NCBI GenBank assembly: GCA_964584165.1
Contig: CAZOYW010000004.1
Coordinates: 58,769-122,768, forward strand
DNA: 64,000 bases
Direction of reading: 5' to 3'
Source: CAZKCI01 sp964584165
GTDB lineage: Bacteria > Auribacterota > Erginobacteria > Erginobacterales > CAZKCI01
A program made the position numbers and the translations under genes. Of this stretch, positions 15,745 to 23,123 are shown piece after piece (within the stretch, counting starts at the first letter, position 1; each line of letters opens with the position of its first letter). Below the pieces are notes generated by a model. The model was not told the DNA's origin. It made no database searches and saw nothing but the letters and a program-made list of their open reading frames with translations.

Positions 15745-16620
15745 ATGAATAAGCCGAAGAAGATCGTAATTGAAAAAATATCCTACGGAGGCTGGGACGG
15801 TTGCGTCCGGATCACGGACGGGAGGACCGAGCTCGTGGTCACGACGGCGGTCGGTCCCCGGGTCATCCGCTTCGGCTTTCTCGGGGGAGAGAACGCGTTC
15901 TGCGAGATCATCTCCGACCGCGGGCGGCGGGGGGGGAGGCGCTGGCGTCTCTACGGCGGGCACCGCCTCTGGCGGGCGCCGGAGGACCGCCGCCTCACCT
16001 ACCTTCCGGACAACCGCCCGGTCGGCTGGGGCGAGATCGAGGGCGGGGTCAGGGTCTTCCAGGAGGAGGGTCCGACCGGCCTCAGGAAGGAGATGGAGAT
16101 CGCCTATCTCCGAAGCTTGGGCCGGGTGGGCCTTCTCCACCGGATGGAGAACCGGTCCCGGAAAGCCCTGAGCCTCTCCCTTTGGGCGATCACGGCCATG
16201 GCCCCCGGCGGGACCGAGTTCATCCCTGAAGGGGCGCGGAAGGCCGGCCTCCTCCCCGACCGCTCCCTGGTCCTCTGGCCCTACACCCGCCTCGACGATC
16301 CCCGCGTCCGCTGGGGGGAGGCGGAGGTCGCCCTCCGCCAGGACCCTCGGATCGCCGCCCCCTTCAAGATCGGCTTCACCCGCCCGCTCGGCCGGGCGTC
16401 GTATTGGAATCGGGGGAGCCTCTTCATCAAGACCTGGCGGACGGTCCCCCATGCCTCCTACCCCGACTTCGGCGCGGCCTACGAGACCTACGCCAACGCG
16501 GCGATGCTGGAGATGGAGACTCTCTCCCCCCTCGTCCGCCTGGAATCGGGGGAGAGCGCGGTCCACCGCGAGGAGTGGTCGCTCTCCTCCGTCGCCCCCA
16601 CGCCGGGCGACCCAGGATAG
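15745..16620 (+). CDS. DUF4380-like protein
   Basis: A 291-residue protein that resembles DUF4380 members: LVVTTAVGPRVIRFGFLGG near residue 35, GGHRLWRAPEDRRLTYLPDN near 75, LWAITAMAPGGTEFIPEG, and SLVLWPYTRLDDPRVRWGE. The pattern suggests a galactose-mutarotase-like beta-sandwich acting on or binding carbohydrate, but no activity has been shown for the family to my knowledge. No signal peptide is visible. The ATG at 15745 lies in the CGCGGATT repeat, with no ribosome site. Confidence 0.78.
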   Translation: MNKPKKIVIEKISYGGWDGCVRITDGRTELVVTTAVGPRVIRFGFLGGENAFCEIISDRGRRGGRRWRLYGGHRLWRAPEDRRLTYLPDNRPVGWGEIEGGVRVFQEEGPTGLRKEMEIAYLRSLGRVGLLHRMENRSRKALSLSLWAITAMAPGGTEFIPEGARKAGLLPDRSLVLWPYTRLDDPRVRWGEAEVALRQDPRIAAPFKIGFTRPLGRASYWNRGSLFIKTWRTVPHASYPDFGAAYETYANAAMLEMETLSPLVRLESGESAVHREEWSLSSVAPTPGDPG

Positions 16621-16648
16621 AAATACGCGGGCCCGGCCGGGCATTTTT

Positions 16649-16728
16649 AACAGACGATTGAATAGGATGGAATGGGATACTGACCGCCGGCCGGGCTCAT
16701 CCTATCCAATCCTATTCAATCGTCTGTT
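16649..16728. repeat. 80-bp palindromic element, copy 1 (AATAGGAT family)
   Basis: Arms AACAGACGATTGAATAGGAT and its reverse complement enclose a GC-rich centre containing GGCCGGGCTC. A second copy at 32854-32929 carries the same arms with the centre inverted, so the two copies are in opposite orientation. Words inside each arm are themselves near-repeats (AATAGGATGG, AATGGGAT). Confidence 0.92.
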
Positions 16729-16754
16729 GATCGGTCAGGCGGATCGATAGATCT

Positions 16755-17633
16755 ATGAAGATCGGCTACCCTTGCATCTGCCTTTCTCTGTCCTGCCGCG
16801 CCTCTTCCACCTTCCGGCTGCGCTCCTACAGCGCGGCGCGCCTCAAGGAGACGGTGGCCGCGAACCTCGACTGCCTGCGGAGGATCCTGGAGTTCAACGC
16901 CGCCCGGGGGATCCTCCATTTTCGGATCACCTCCGACCTCGTCCCCTTCGCCTCCCACCCGGTCTGCCGCTTCCGCTGGCAGACCGCTTTTCGAAAGGAT
17001 TTTTCCGCCATCGGCTCATTCATCCGGAAGAATGGATTCCGGATCTCCATGCATCCCGACCAGTTCACACTGATCAACTCGCCGGACCGGGATATCGTGC
17101 GAAGGTCGGTCCGAGAGCTGGTCTACCACGCCGAGATCCTGGATCTTCTCGGACTCGATTCGACGGCCAAGGTCCAGATCCACGTCGGAGGCGTCTATGG
17201 CGAGAGGGAGGCGGCGATCGGGCGTTTCGTCTCCGCCCATGCTCGTCTCCCGAAGGAGGTGAGGAGAAGGCTCGCGGTCGAGAACGACGACCGTCTCTTC
17301 CCCCTTCAGGACTGTCTCCGGATCCACGAGCTCACGGGCGTCCCCGTGGCCTTCGACGTCCTCCACCACCGGATCCTGAACCGCGGCGAGCCGGTCCGGG
17401 AGGCCCTCTTCGCGGCGGCCAAGACCTGGAGGAAGCGGGACGGAATCCCCATCGTCGACTACTCCTGCCAGGACCCCGACCGGCGGGTGGGGGCCCACTG
17501 CGCTTCAATCGACCTCAAGGATTTTCGCGCCTTTCTTCGCCTCTCCCGTCCCTGGGATTTTGATATCATGCTTGAGATCAAGGACAAGGAAAAGAGCGCC
17601 CTCATCGCTCTCCGCGCCGCCCAAAGGCCCTGA
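16755..17633 (+). CDS. uvsE: UV damage endonuclease UvsE
   Basis: A UvdE-family TIM-barrel nuclease that nicks DNA 5' to UV photoproducts as an alternative to UvrABC excision. The 292-residue length is normal. Metal-ligand motifs are visible: His100 in ISMHPDQFTLINSP, His143 in VQIHVGGVYG, Glu176 in LAVENDDRL, Asp201 and the HH pair in AFDVLHHRILN, then GAHCASID and MLEIKDKEKSAL. The lone gene sits between the palindromic element at 16649 and a complex hairpin at 17632. Confidence 0.93.
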   Translation: MKIGYPCICLSLSCRASSTFRLRSYSAARLKETVAANLDCLRRILEFNAARGILHFRITSDLVPFASHPVCRFRWQTAFRKDFSAIGSFIRKNGFRISMHPDQFTLINSPDRDIVRRSVRELVYHAEILDLLGLDSTAKVQIHVGGVYGEREAAIGRFVSAHARLPKEVRRRLAVENDDRLFPLQDCLRIHELTGVPVAFDVLHHRILNRGEPVREALFAAAKTWRKRDGIPIVDYSCQDPDRRVGAHCASIDLKDFRAFLRLSRPWDFDIMLEIKDKEKSALIALRAAQRP

Positions 17634-17675
17634 GGGACGGGTTAAGTTCAACTTAACAATTAAACCCCGTCCCTC
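17632..17675 (+). terminator. nested hairpin after uvsE
   Basis: An outer stem (GGGACGGG-TTAA pairing with TTAAACCCCGTCCC) encloses an inner perfect palindrome, GTTAAGTT-C-AACTTAAC at 17641-17657. It begins at the uvsE stop codon. It lacks a clean U tract, so it may be a terminator, or an operator in front of thiD, which starts 25 bases later. Confidence 0.55.
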
Positions 17676-17699
17676 TCTCCGACCTCTCTCCGAGCTATT

Positions 17700-18530
17700 A
17701 TGTTCTGCGCGAATAGGGAAAGATTAGCCGCGGCGCTGACGATCGCGGGCTCCGACTCCGGGGGAGGGGCGGGGATCCAGGCCGACCTCAAGGTCTTCCA
17801 GCGCTTCGGCGTCTTCGGGGCCTCCGCGATCACGGCGGTCACCGCCCAGAATACCCAAGGCGTCCGGTCCGTCTTCTGCCTCCCGGCGAAGATCGTCGGG
17901 GAGCAGATCGACGCGGTGATGGAGGACATCCGCCCCCGGGCGGTCAAGACCGGGATGATCGGGAACGCCGCGCTGACCCGGCTCGTCGCCCGCAAAGCGC
18001 GCGAGCACCGGATCGGGAAGCTGGTGGTCGATCCGGTGATGATCTCGACCTCCCGCCACCGCCTCCTCGCCGCCTCGGCCGTGGGGGTGTTGGTCCGGGA
18101 ACTTCTCCCCCTCGCCCTCGTCGTGACCCCCAACCTGGACGAGGCATCCGTCCTCGCCGGCTTCCCCGTCCGGACGCGGGAGGAGATGCAGGCGGCGGCG
18201 GAGGCGATCCGGAAGCTCGGAGCCGCCTTCGTGGTCGTCAAGGGCGGCCACCGGCGGGGGGACGCCGACGACCTCCTCTACGACGGGAAGAGGATGGCCT
18301 TTCTCCCGGCGGCCCGGAGTCGCTCCGGACCGATCCACGGGGCGGGGTGTTCCTACGCGGCGGCGATCGCGGCCGGTCTGGCGCGGGGGATGGCTCCGGC
18401 GGCGGCCGTCCGCGCGGCCAAGCGCTTCATCTCCGAGGTCCTGAAAAAACCTTTGCGGCCGGGGAGGGGGGCTTATACCATTGATTATCTCGGGCTTCTC
18501 CCGAAAAATTGGGGGAGAAGTCCGCGTTAA
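17700..18530 (+). CDS. thiD: hydroxymethylpyrimidine (phosphate) kinase
   Basis: A ribokinase-fold enzyme of thiamine synthesis that phosphorylates HMP and HMP-phosphate. The signature ALTIAGSDSGGGAGIQAD is at residues 12-29, followed by the family's AVTAQNT, VDPVMIS and TPNLDEASVL segments. The GAGC motif of the catalytic loop is present with Cys217. The 276 residues are slightly longer than usual at the N terminus. The ATG at 17700 has no ribosome site. No other thiamine genes are adjacent; def follows 37 bases later. Confidence 0.92.
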   Translation: MFCANRERLAAALTIAGSDSGGGAGIQADLKVFQRFGVFGASAITAVTAQNTQGVRSVFCLPAKIVGEQIDAVMEDIRPRAVKTGMIGNAALTRLVARKAREHRIGKLVVDPVMISTSRHRLLAASAVGVLVRELLPLALVVTPNLDEASVLAGFPVRTREEMQAAAEAIRKLGAAFVVVKGGHRRGDADDLLYDGKRMAFLPAARSRSGPIHGAGCSYAAAIAAGLARGMAPAAAVRAAKRFISEVLKKPLRPGRGAYTIDYLGLLPKNWGRSPR

Positions 18531-18540
18531 TCGAATTTGA

Positions 18541-18567
18541 TAAAAATTTTCCGGAGGCAAATTTTTA
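18541..18567 (+). promoter_or_regulatory. hairpin displaying the Shine-Dalgarno site of def in its loop
   Basis: A perfect 9-bp stem (TAAAAATTT with AAATTTTTA) closes a nine-base loop, TCCGGAGGC, which contains GGAGG. The def ATG follows immediately at 18568. The ribosome site would be exposed in the apical loop while the stem sits against the start codon. Compare 3856-3880 and 43848-43870. Confidence 0.72.
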
Positions 18568-19071
18568 ATGGCGATTCTGCCCGTCAGGATATACGGCCAA
18601 GCCGTGCTCCGGCAAAAGGCGGAGGCGGTGAAAGAGATGAGCGGCGAGGTGAAAAAGCTCGTCGCCGATCTGAAGGACAGCCTCCACTACCACCAGGGGG
18701 TGGGGCTGGCCGCGAACCAGATCGGAGTTCCGCTCCGGGTCTTCCTGGCCGGCGACGGCAAGAAGACGATGGCCTGCGTCAACCCCCGGATCGTCCGCTC
18801 CGAGGGGACGGTGAGCGCCGAGGAGGGGTGCCTGTCCTTTCCGGAGATCTACGTCGACGTGGAACGGGCGGCCCGGGTCACGCTGGAATACCGGGACGAG
18901 GATTTCGCCGTAAAGACGGTCGAGGCCGAGGGGCTCCTCTCCCGCTGCATCCAGCACGAGCTCGACCACCTCGACGGGATCCTCCTCTGCGACCGGGCGG
19001 GGTTCCTCTCCCGGACGATGATGGCGGCCAAGCTCAGGAAGATGGAGAAGAAGGTGAGGGAGGCGTTCTAG
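18568..19071 (+). CDS. def: peptide deformylase
   Basis: Removes the N-formyl group from nascent proteins. All three family motifs are intact in 167 residues: GVGLAANQIG (44-53), EGCLSFP with metal ligand Cys88, and QHELDHLDG with His130, Glu131 and His134. The stop codon TAG is the first part of the inverted repeat at 19068-19120. The upstream hairpin carries its ribosome site. Confidence 0.96.
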   Translation: MAILPVRIYGQAVLRQKAEAVKEMSGEVKKLVADLKDSLHYHQGVGLAANQIGVPLRVFLAGDGKKTMACVNPRIVRSEGTVSAEEGCLSFPEIYVDVERAARVTLEYRDEDFAVKTVEAEGLLSRCIQHELDHLDGILLCDRAGFLSRTMMAAKLRKMEKKVREAF

Positions 19072-19120
19072 CCCGGATTATTCATGAAAACCTTCAGTTT
19101 TCATGAATAATTCGGGCTAG
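19068..19120. repeat. inverted repeat, TTATTCATGAAAAC family, copy 1
   Basis: Arms of 25 bases (starting CTAGCCCGG and containing ATTATTCATGAAAAC) pair at about 23 positions around a three-base loop. It contains the def stop codon and is a plausible terminator. Copies 2 and 3 are at 23071-23123 and 63918-63970. Confidence 0.9.
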
Positions 19121-19128
19121 CCCGGCGC

Positions 19129-19214
19129 GCGGACCTCGAAGGTCCGCGCCTACGAAACCACACCGGCGTCGTCCGGAGACGTTCTTAGCCGCGGGCCGCA
19201 AAGGTCCGCGGCGG
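19129..19214. repeat. two GGACC-family hairpins upstream of bioY
   Basis: GCGCGGACCT...AGGTCCGCGC at 19129-19152 and GCCGCGGGCC...GGTCCGCGGC at 19188-19213 share the stem word of 11303-11324 and 51059-51080. They occupy the spacer between def and bioY, apart from a short unique stretch. Confidence 0.8.
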
Positions 19215-19286
19215 GGGATCGGCCGCTGATCGCCGGTCGCTGGGTTGGCGATAGAAGAGCGCACGGTAAAGAGCGAGGAGGCGGAC

Positions 19287-19898
19287 ATGAACGGAAACGG
19301 AACTGACGCCAGAACGCACGGCATCCCCTGGGCGGGCGCTTCGCCCTGGCTTATCCGTTCGGCGGGAACGGTCGCCTTCGCCCTCCTCCTCGCCCTCTCC
19401 GCCCACTTGAGGATACCCCTGCCCTGGTCGCCGGTCCCGGTCACCGCGCAGACGCTGACCGTGCTCCTCCTCCCCGCCTTTCTCGGCCCGATCGCCGGCG
19501 CCTCCGGCGTCGCGATCTACCTTCTCCTCGGCCTCAGCGGCCTTCCCTATTTCGCCTTGGGCGGGGGAGGAATCTATCTCCTCGGTCCCACCGGCGGCTA
19601 TCTCTGGGGCTTCTTCCTGGCTTCGATGATCGTCGGCGCGGCCGCCCGCCGTTTCAACCGTTTCCCTCCCGTATTCGCCGCCATGGTTCTCGGCGAGGCG
19701 GTTATCCTCATTCTGGGGGCGCTCCAGCTCGCGGTGGTCGCGGGCGGGGGCTGGAGATGGGTCTTCGCGGCCGGCGTCGCCCCCTTTCTCCCCGGAGACA
19801 TCGTCAAGCTCGCCCTGGCGGCCTCGATCTTCCGCTTCCTCGCTCCGCGGTTCAGGCGCCGGGGCTATATTTCGAAAAGTCATTGCGAGAAGCGTTAG
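19287..19898 (+). CDS. bioY: biotin transporter BioY (ECF S component)
   Basis: A 203-residue integral membrane protein that binds biotin and works with the ECF energy module (EcfAT, not in the window) or possibly alone. BioY motifs are clear: IPLPWSPVPVTAQTLTVLL, LGLSGLPYF, GPTGGYLWGF near residue 115 and LPGDIVKLALAA near the end. The start ATG 19287 follows GAGGAGG. The last six codons and the TAG stop lie inside the CATTGCGAG repeat at 19880-19981. Confidence 0.93.
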   Translation: MNGNGTDARTHGIPWAGASPWLIRSAGTVAFALLLALSAHLRIPLPWSPVPVTAQTLTVLLLPAFLGPIAGASGVAIYLLLGLSGLPYFALGGGGIYLLGPTGGYLWGFFLASMIVGAAARRFNRFPPVFAAMVLGEAVILILGALQLAVVAGGGWRWVFAAGVAPFLPGDIVKLALAASIFRFLAPRFRRRGYISKSHCEKR

Positions 19899-19981
19899 CG
19901 ACGAAGCAATCTCACCGGCAAAGAACGGAGGTTGCTTCCCGCCACGCTTTGCTCACGGCCCAAGGCCTTCGCTCGCAATGA
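19880..19981. repeat. CATTGCGAG...CTCGCAATG inverted element, copy 1
   Basis: Ends TCATTGCGAG (19880-19889) and CTCGCAATGA (19972-19981) are exact inverses. Inside, GACGAAGCAATCTC faces GGTTGCTTCCCGCC. Copy 2 is at 59959-60055. It encodes the C terminus and stop of bioY. Confidence 0.9.
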
Positions 19982-20033
19982 GTAGCGTGAATTGCGGTCA
20001 ATCCGTCATTGGTTCGCCCGACAGAGGCCGGCC

Positions 20034-20771
20034 ATGAGCGATATCTTCCTCTCCGTCGTCGTCCCCGCCTACAACGAGGAGGCGCGGCTCGTCCCCTCGC
20101 TCGAGAAGATCGTGGGTTACCTCCGCCGACAGCCCTACGCCTCCGAGGTGATCGTGGTCAGCGACGGCTCCCGGGACGGGACCGCCGCGGCCGCGCTCCG
20201 CTTCCGGCCCGAAGGCTTCCCCCTCTCCGTGATCGACCGGAAGGAGAACCGGGGCAAGGGTTATACCGTGCGGGAGGGCGTTTCCGCGGCCCGGGGCCGG
20301 CATGTCCTCTTCTCCGACGCCGACCTCTCCACCCCGATCGAGGAGGTGGAGAAGCTCCTGCCCTATTTCCAGCAGGGCTGCGACGTGGTCATCGCCTCGC
20401 GCTCGCTGAAAAACTCGGAGATCCTCGTCCGCCAGCCCTGGCACCGGCAGTTGATGGGGAAGGTCTTCAACCGGATCGTCCGCCTCTTCGCCGTCCCCGG
20501 GATCATCGACACCCAGTGCGGTTTCAAGTGCTTCTCGCGGCGGGCGGTGGAGGCGATCTTCCCCCTCTGCCGGGTGGACGGCTTCGCCTTCGACGTCGAG
20601 ATCCTCTACCTCGCCCGCAAGAGAGGCTTGAAGATCCGGGAGGTCCCCGTCCGCTGGATCGACTCCCCCCGCTCGACCATCTCCCCCCTGCGCGACTCGG
20701 CCCGGATGTTCCGGGAAGTGCTGGCGCTCCGCTGGAGCGACTGGCGGGGAGCGTATAAAACAGATCAGTGA
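20034..20771 (+). CDS. GT2 glycosyltransferase, dolichyl-phosphate glucosyltransferase-like
   Basis: A 245-residue GT-A fold enzyme that probably charges polyprenyl phosphate with a nucleotide-sugar-derived hexose on the cytoplasmic face. Motifs: VVVPAYNEEARL at the N terminus, the nucleotide-binding VVSDGSRDGT, GKGYTVREGV, the DxD metal site in FSDADLSTP, and TQCGFKCFSRRA before a terminal region ending RWIDSPRSTISPLRD. No membrane segments are seen. The TGA stop is the first element of CAGTGAT repeat words at 20765-20790. It faces the GT-C gene at 20840 across a shared terminator. Confidence 0.88.
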   Translation: MSDIFLSVVVPAYNEEARLVPSLEKIVGYLRRQPYASEVIVVSDGSRDGTAAAALRFRPEGFPLSVIDRKENRGKGYTVREGVSAARGRHVLFSDADLSTPIEEVEKLLPYFQQGCDVVIASRSLKNSEILVRQPWHRQLMGKVFNRIVRLFAVPGIIDTQCGFKCFSRRAVEAIFPLCRVDGFAFDVEILYLARKRGLKIREVPVRWIDSPRSTISPLRDSARMFREVLALRWSDWRGAYKTDQ

Positions 20772-20795
20772 ACAGTAATCAGTGATCAGTTACTG

Positions 20796-20841
20796 AAAAA
20801 ATCGGGCCCGTTTCCGATTCCGGAAACGGGCCCGATTTTTT
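20796..20841. terminator. bidirectional intrinsic terminator
   Basis: A 21-bp stem (AAAAAATCGGGCCCGTTTCCG and its exact complement) with an ATTC loop lies between convergent genes. It is A-rich on the left and T-rich on the right, so it works on both strands. The minus-strand stop codon at 20840-20842 overlaps its edge. Confidence 0.92.
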
Positions 20842-22912
20842 ATTGGTGCCAGAGGGACTCGGGCGGGATCGGCCCTTCCCGGCCCCCGGGGGGGATCCAG
20901 GTGAGCTTCATTACCGCGCCCCAGGCGCTGTCGAAGTACTTGATCTGGATGCGGTGGAAGCCCGGCTCCAGCCAGATCGAGTTGGACTTGTAGTCCATGG
21001 CGTGGGAGCCGCCGTTGTCCACCACGAGCTTGTCGTCGATGAAGACCCAGGAGCCGTCGTCGGAGACGGTGCCGAAGGTGTAGTCCCCGGCGGCGGGGAT
21101 CTCGATCAGCCCCTCCCAGAGGATGGAGAAGGGGGACTTCATCGGCTTCTCCTCGTCCTTGTCGTAGCGGAAGTCGATCGCGCTCTCCGTTTTGACCAGG
21201 TCCGGCTCGCCCACCGGGTTGATCTTCCGGTAGTACTTGGCGGTCAGCCCCGGCTTCTTCTCCGCGCTCGAGACCTCGACCGGGGCCGTCCCCTTGAGCT
21301 GTTCGGCCGCCGTCTTCCCCCGGTGGAGGCGGGTGTAGAGGATCAGGTCCACCCCGGGGCGGAGGCTGTACATCTCGGAGTAGTAGGTGTCCTTGAGCTT
21401 GGCCTCGAGCTTGGCCTGGGTGGTGGAGCGCCCGATGATGATCGGGGAATCGGGGTCGACCTGGGAGGTCGGCTCGATGATGGAGGGGCCCCAGAAGCCG
21501 ACGTGGCCGTAGTCGCGCAGGTACCACTGCATCGGCCAGTATTCGTCGGAGGTGATCTTGATCTCGGTGTCGTAGCCCTGGCCCTGCTGGAAGGCGTAGT
21601 CCTTGATCCTCGCCATCATGTCGTTGAGGTCGCGGCGGGTCTGGGAGTAGACCAGCATGTAGCGGTCGTCGTCGTAATACTCGTAGTTGACCGGGAAGCT
21701 CACGCCTCTGGCCCAGGCGACGAGGAGGGCGGCGGCGAGGACCCCCGCCCCTATGGTCAGCGCCCGATTGCCGGAGAGCGCGCGGTAGAGCTGCTCGCAG
21801 AAGAAGCCGGCGAGGAGGGCGAGGGGGGCGATGAAGCTCAAGGCCAGCCAGGGGGTCTTGTAGGGGACCGCGGAGTAGATGAGGAAGAGGATGACCGACC
21901 AGAAGACGGAGAAAATGGCGAAGGCGTTCCGCCGGAGGAAGGCGAAGACCGCCCCCAGGACGCCGAGGAGGAGGATGGGGAGCTCGAACTTGAGGAGGAG
22001 GTTGGCGAAATAGACGGCGGGCTTGTTGTGCCCCTCCCCCTCGGTCCCGGTCTTGGTCCACTTGAGCAGCGTGCGGACCATGTCGATCGTGGGACCCTCG
22101 TGGTTGGTGAAGAGGGAGGAGAAGTAGACGACGATGATCAGGAGGAAGGCCCCCAGCGCGGCCAGGACCGCGCTCCGGTGGGAGGCGTACCAGGAGAAGA
22201 GCTCCCGGAAGAAGACGCGGGGGAGGATCTCCTGAGCCCGTCCCGGCCGTCCCCGGGGGGCGAGGAAGCGCCGGTGGTTGAGGAAAAGGACGGCGCCCCC
22301 GGCGAGGAAAAAGGCGGCCGCCGTCATGACGTAGGTCTCCTTGTTCGTGACCACCCAGGCGGCGCAGGCCGCCGTCAGGACGACGTAAGCCGCCTTCCGG
22401 CTTTCCCAGAAGCGGACGGCGGCGACCACCGCGGCGAGCGTGAAAAAGGCGAAGTAGGTCTCGTGGATGTTGGTCCGGGCGAAGAAGAGGTTGGTGGGGG
22501 AGAGGGCGAGGAGGAAGGCGGCCGCCGTCACCCCGAGCCGGCCGATCTTCCGGCGCAGGGGCCAGAGGAGGAGGATGAGGAGCGAGCCGAAGAGGGCGAC
22601 CGAGCAGCGCAGGGAGAATACGGACTCCTTGATCGAGAGCGGAATGATGTGGGTGAAGAAGAGGAAGGGGCCGTGGTAGTTCTGGTAGTCGTACTTCCAG
22701 CCGGCGGGGAAATCCTTCTTCAGGTTGAGGAGGAACCAGGCGTTCACCCCCTCGTCGTGGTGGAGGGGCTTGCGCTCGAGGTCGTAGAAGCGGAGGAAGA
22801 GGGCGAGGAGGAAGGCGAGAACGAAGAGGCCGGTGAGGATTTGCTTCGCGGCCGGGGAATAGAGGGGGGCGGCCTCGGGCGGGGGGGATTCTGGTGATTT
22901 CGGCTTAGTCAT
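20840..22912 (-). CDS. Agl23-like GT-C membrane protein fused to a PA14 domain
   Basis: A 690-residue protein. Residues 1-430 resemble the family called flippase activity-associated protein Agl23 (GT39-like): first-loop RKPLHHDEGVNAWFLLNL with acidic residues after the first membrane segment, then about ten hydrophobic helices (SALSPTNLFFARTNIHETYF-type segment). Residues 555-676 form a PA14 domain (GLTAKYYRKIN, TFGTVSDDGSWVFIDDKLV, FHRIQIKYFDSAWGAVM), a carbohydrate-binding beta-barrel. It would sit outside the cytoplasm and could hold the acceptor glycan. I do not know this fusion as a described protein. Upstream (22953-23123) lie two dispersed repeats. Confidence 0.85.
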   Translation of the reverse strand: MTKPKSPESPPPEAAPLYSPAAKQILTGLFVLAFLLALFLRFYDLERKPLHHDEGVNAWFLLNLKKDFPAGWKYDYQNYHGPFLFFTHIIPLSIKESVFSLRCSVALFGSLLILLLWPLRRKIGRLGVTAAAFLLALSPTNLFFARTNIHETYFAFFTLAAVVAAVRFWESRKAAYVVLTAACAAWVVTNKETYVMTAAAFFLAGGAVLFLNHRRFLAPRGRPGRAQEILPRVFFRELFSWYASHRSAVLAALGAFLLIIVVYFSSLFTNHEGPTIDMVRTLLKWTKTGTEGEGHNKPAVYFANLLLKFELPILLLGVLGAVFAFLRRNAFAIFSVFWSVILFLIYSAVPYKTPWLALSFIAPLALLAGFFCEQLYRALSGNRALTIGAGVLAAALLVAWARGVSFPVNYEYYDDDRYMLVYSQTRRDLNDMMARIKDYAFQQGQGYDTEIKITSDEYWPMQWYLRDYGHVGFWGPSIIEPTSQVDPDSPIIIGRSTTQAKLEAKLKDTYYSEMYSLRPGVDLILYTRLHRGKTAAEQLKGTAPVEVSSAEKKPGLTAKYYRKINPVGEPDLVKTESAIDFRYDKDEEKPMKSPFSILWEGLIEIPAAGDYTFGTVSDDGSWVFIDDKLVVDNGGSHAMDYKSNSIWLEPGFHRIQIKYFDSAWGAVMKLTWIPPGGREGPIPPESLWHQ

Positions 22913-22952
22913 GGATGGTGAATGGTGAATTGAACAAACGACTTCGCAATGT

Positions 22953-23023
22953 TAGTGAGTTCGATCGCAGTTCACGCCTGTTATCAGCCAACGGGGCGAG
23001 CGATAGTGCGCAAACTAAAGCTC
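22953..23023. repeat. dispersed 70-bp element, copy 1 (GGGGCGAGCGA family)
   Basis: Begins TAGTGAGTTCGATCGC and contains CGGGGCGAGCGATAGTG and CAAACT. Copy 2 at 61724-61793 is about four-fifths identical by eye without internal gaps. The ends (AGTTYG and CAAACT) are inversely related, so the element may fold. It lies upstream of the GT-C/PA14 gene. Confidence 0.8.
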
Positions 23024-23070
23024 TCCGCCGAAATGCGCGGCTTATCCCTCAACCGTTGCCCACGGCAATT

Positions 23071-23123
23071 CTAGATCGGCTTATTCATGAAAACCAACGG
23101 TTTCCATGAATAAGCCGATCTAG
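23071..23123. repeat. inverted repeat, TTATTCATGAAAAC family, copy 2
   Basis: Arms of 25 bases (CTAGATCGGCTTATTCATGA...) pair with one mismatch. The stop codon of the radical SAM gene (minus strand, 23122-23120) is inside the right arm. Compare 19068-19120 and 63918-63970. Confidence 0.92.

Noticed and set aside
16649..16728. Insertion sequence or phage attachment site
   Set aside because: No transposase or integrase gene in the window. The element is kept only as a palindromic repeat.
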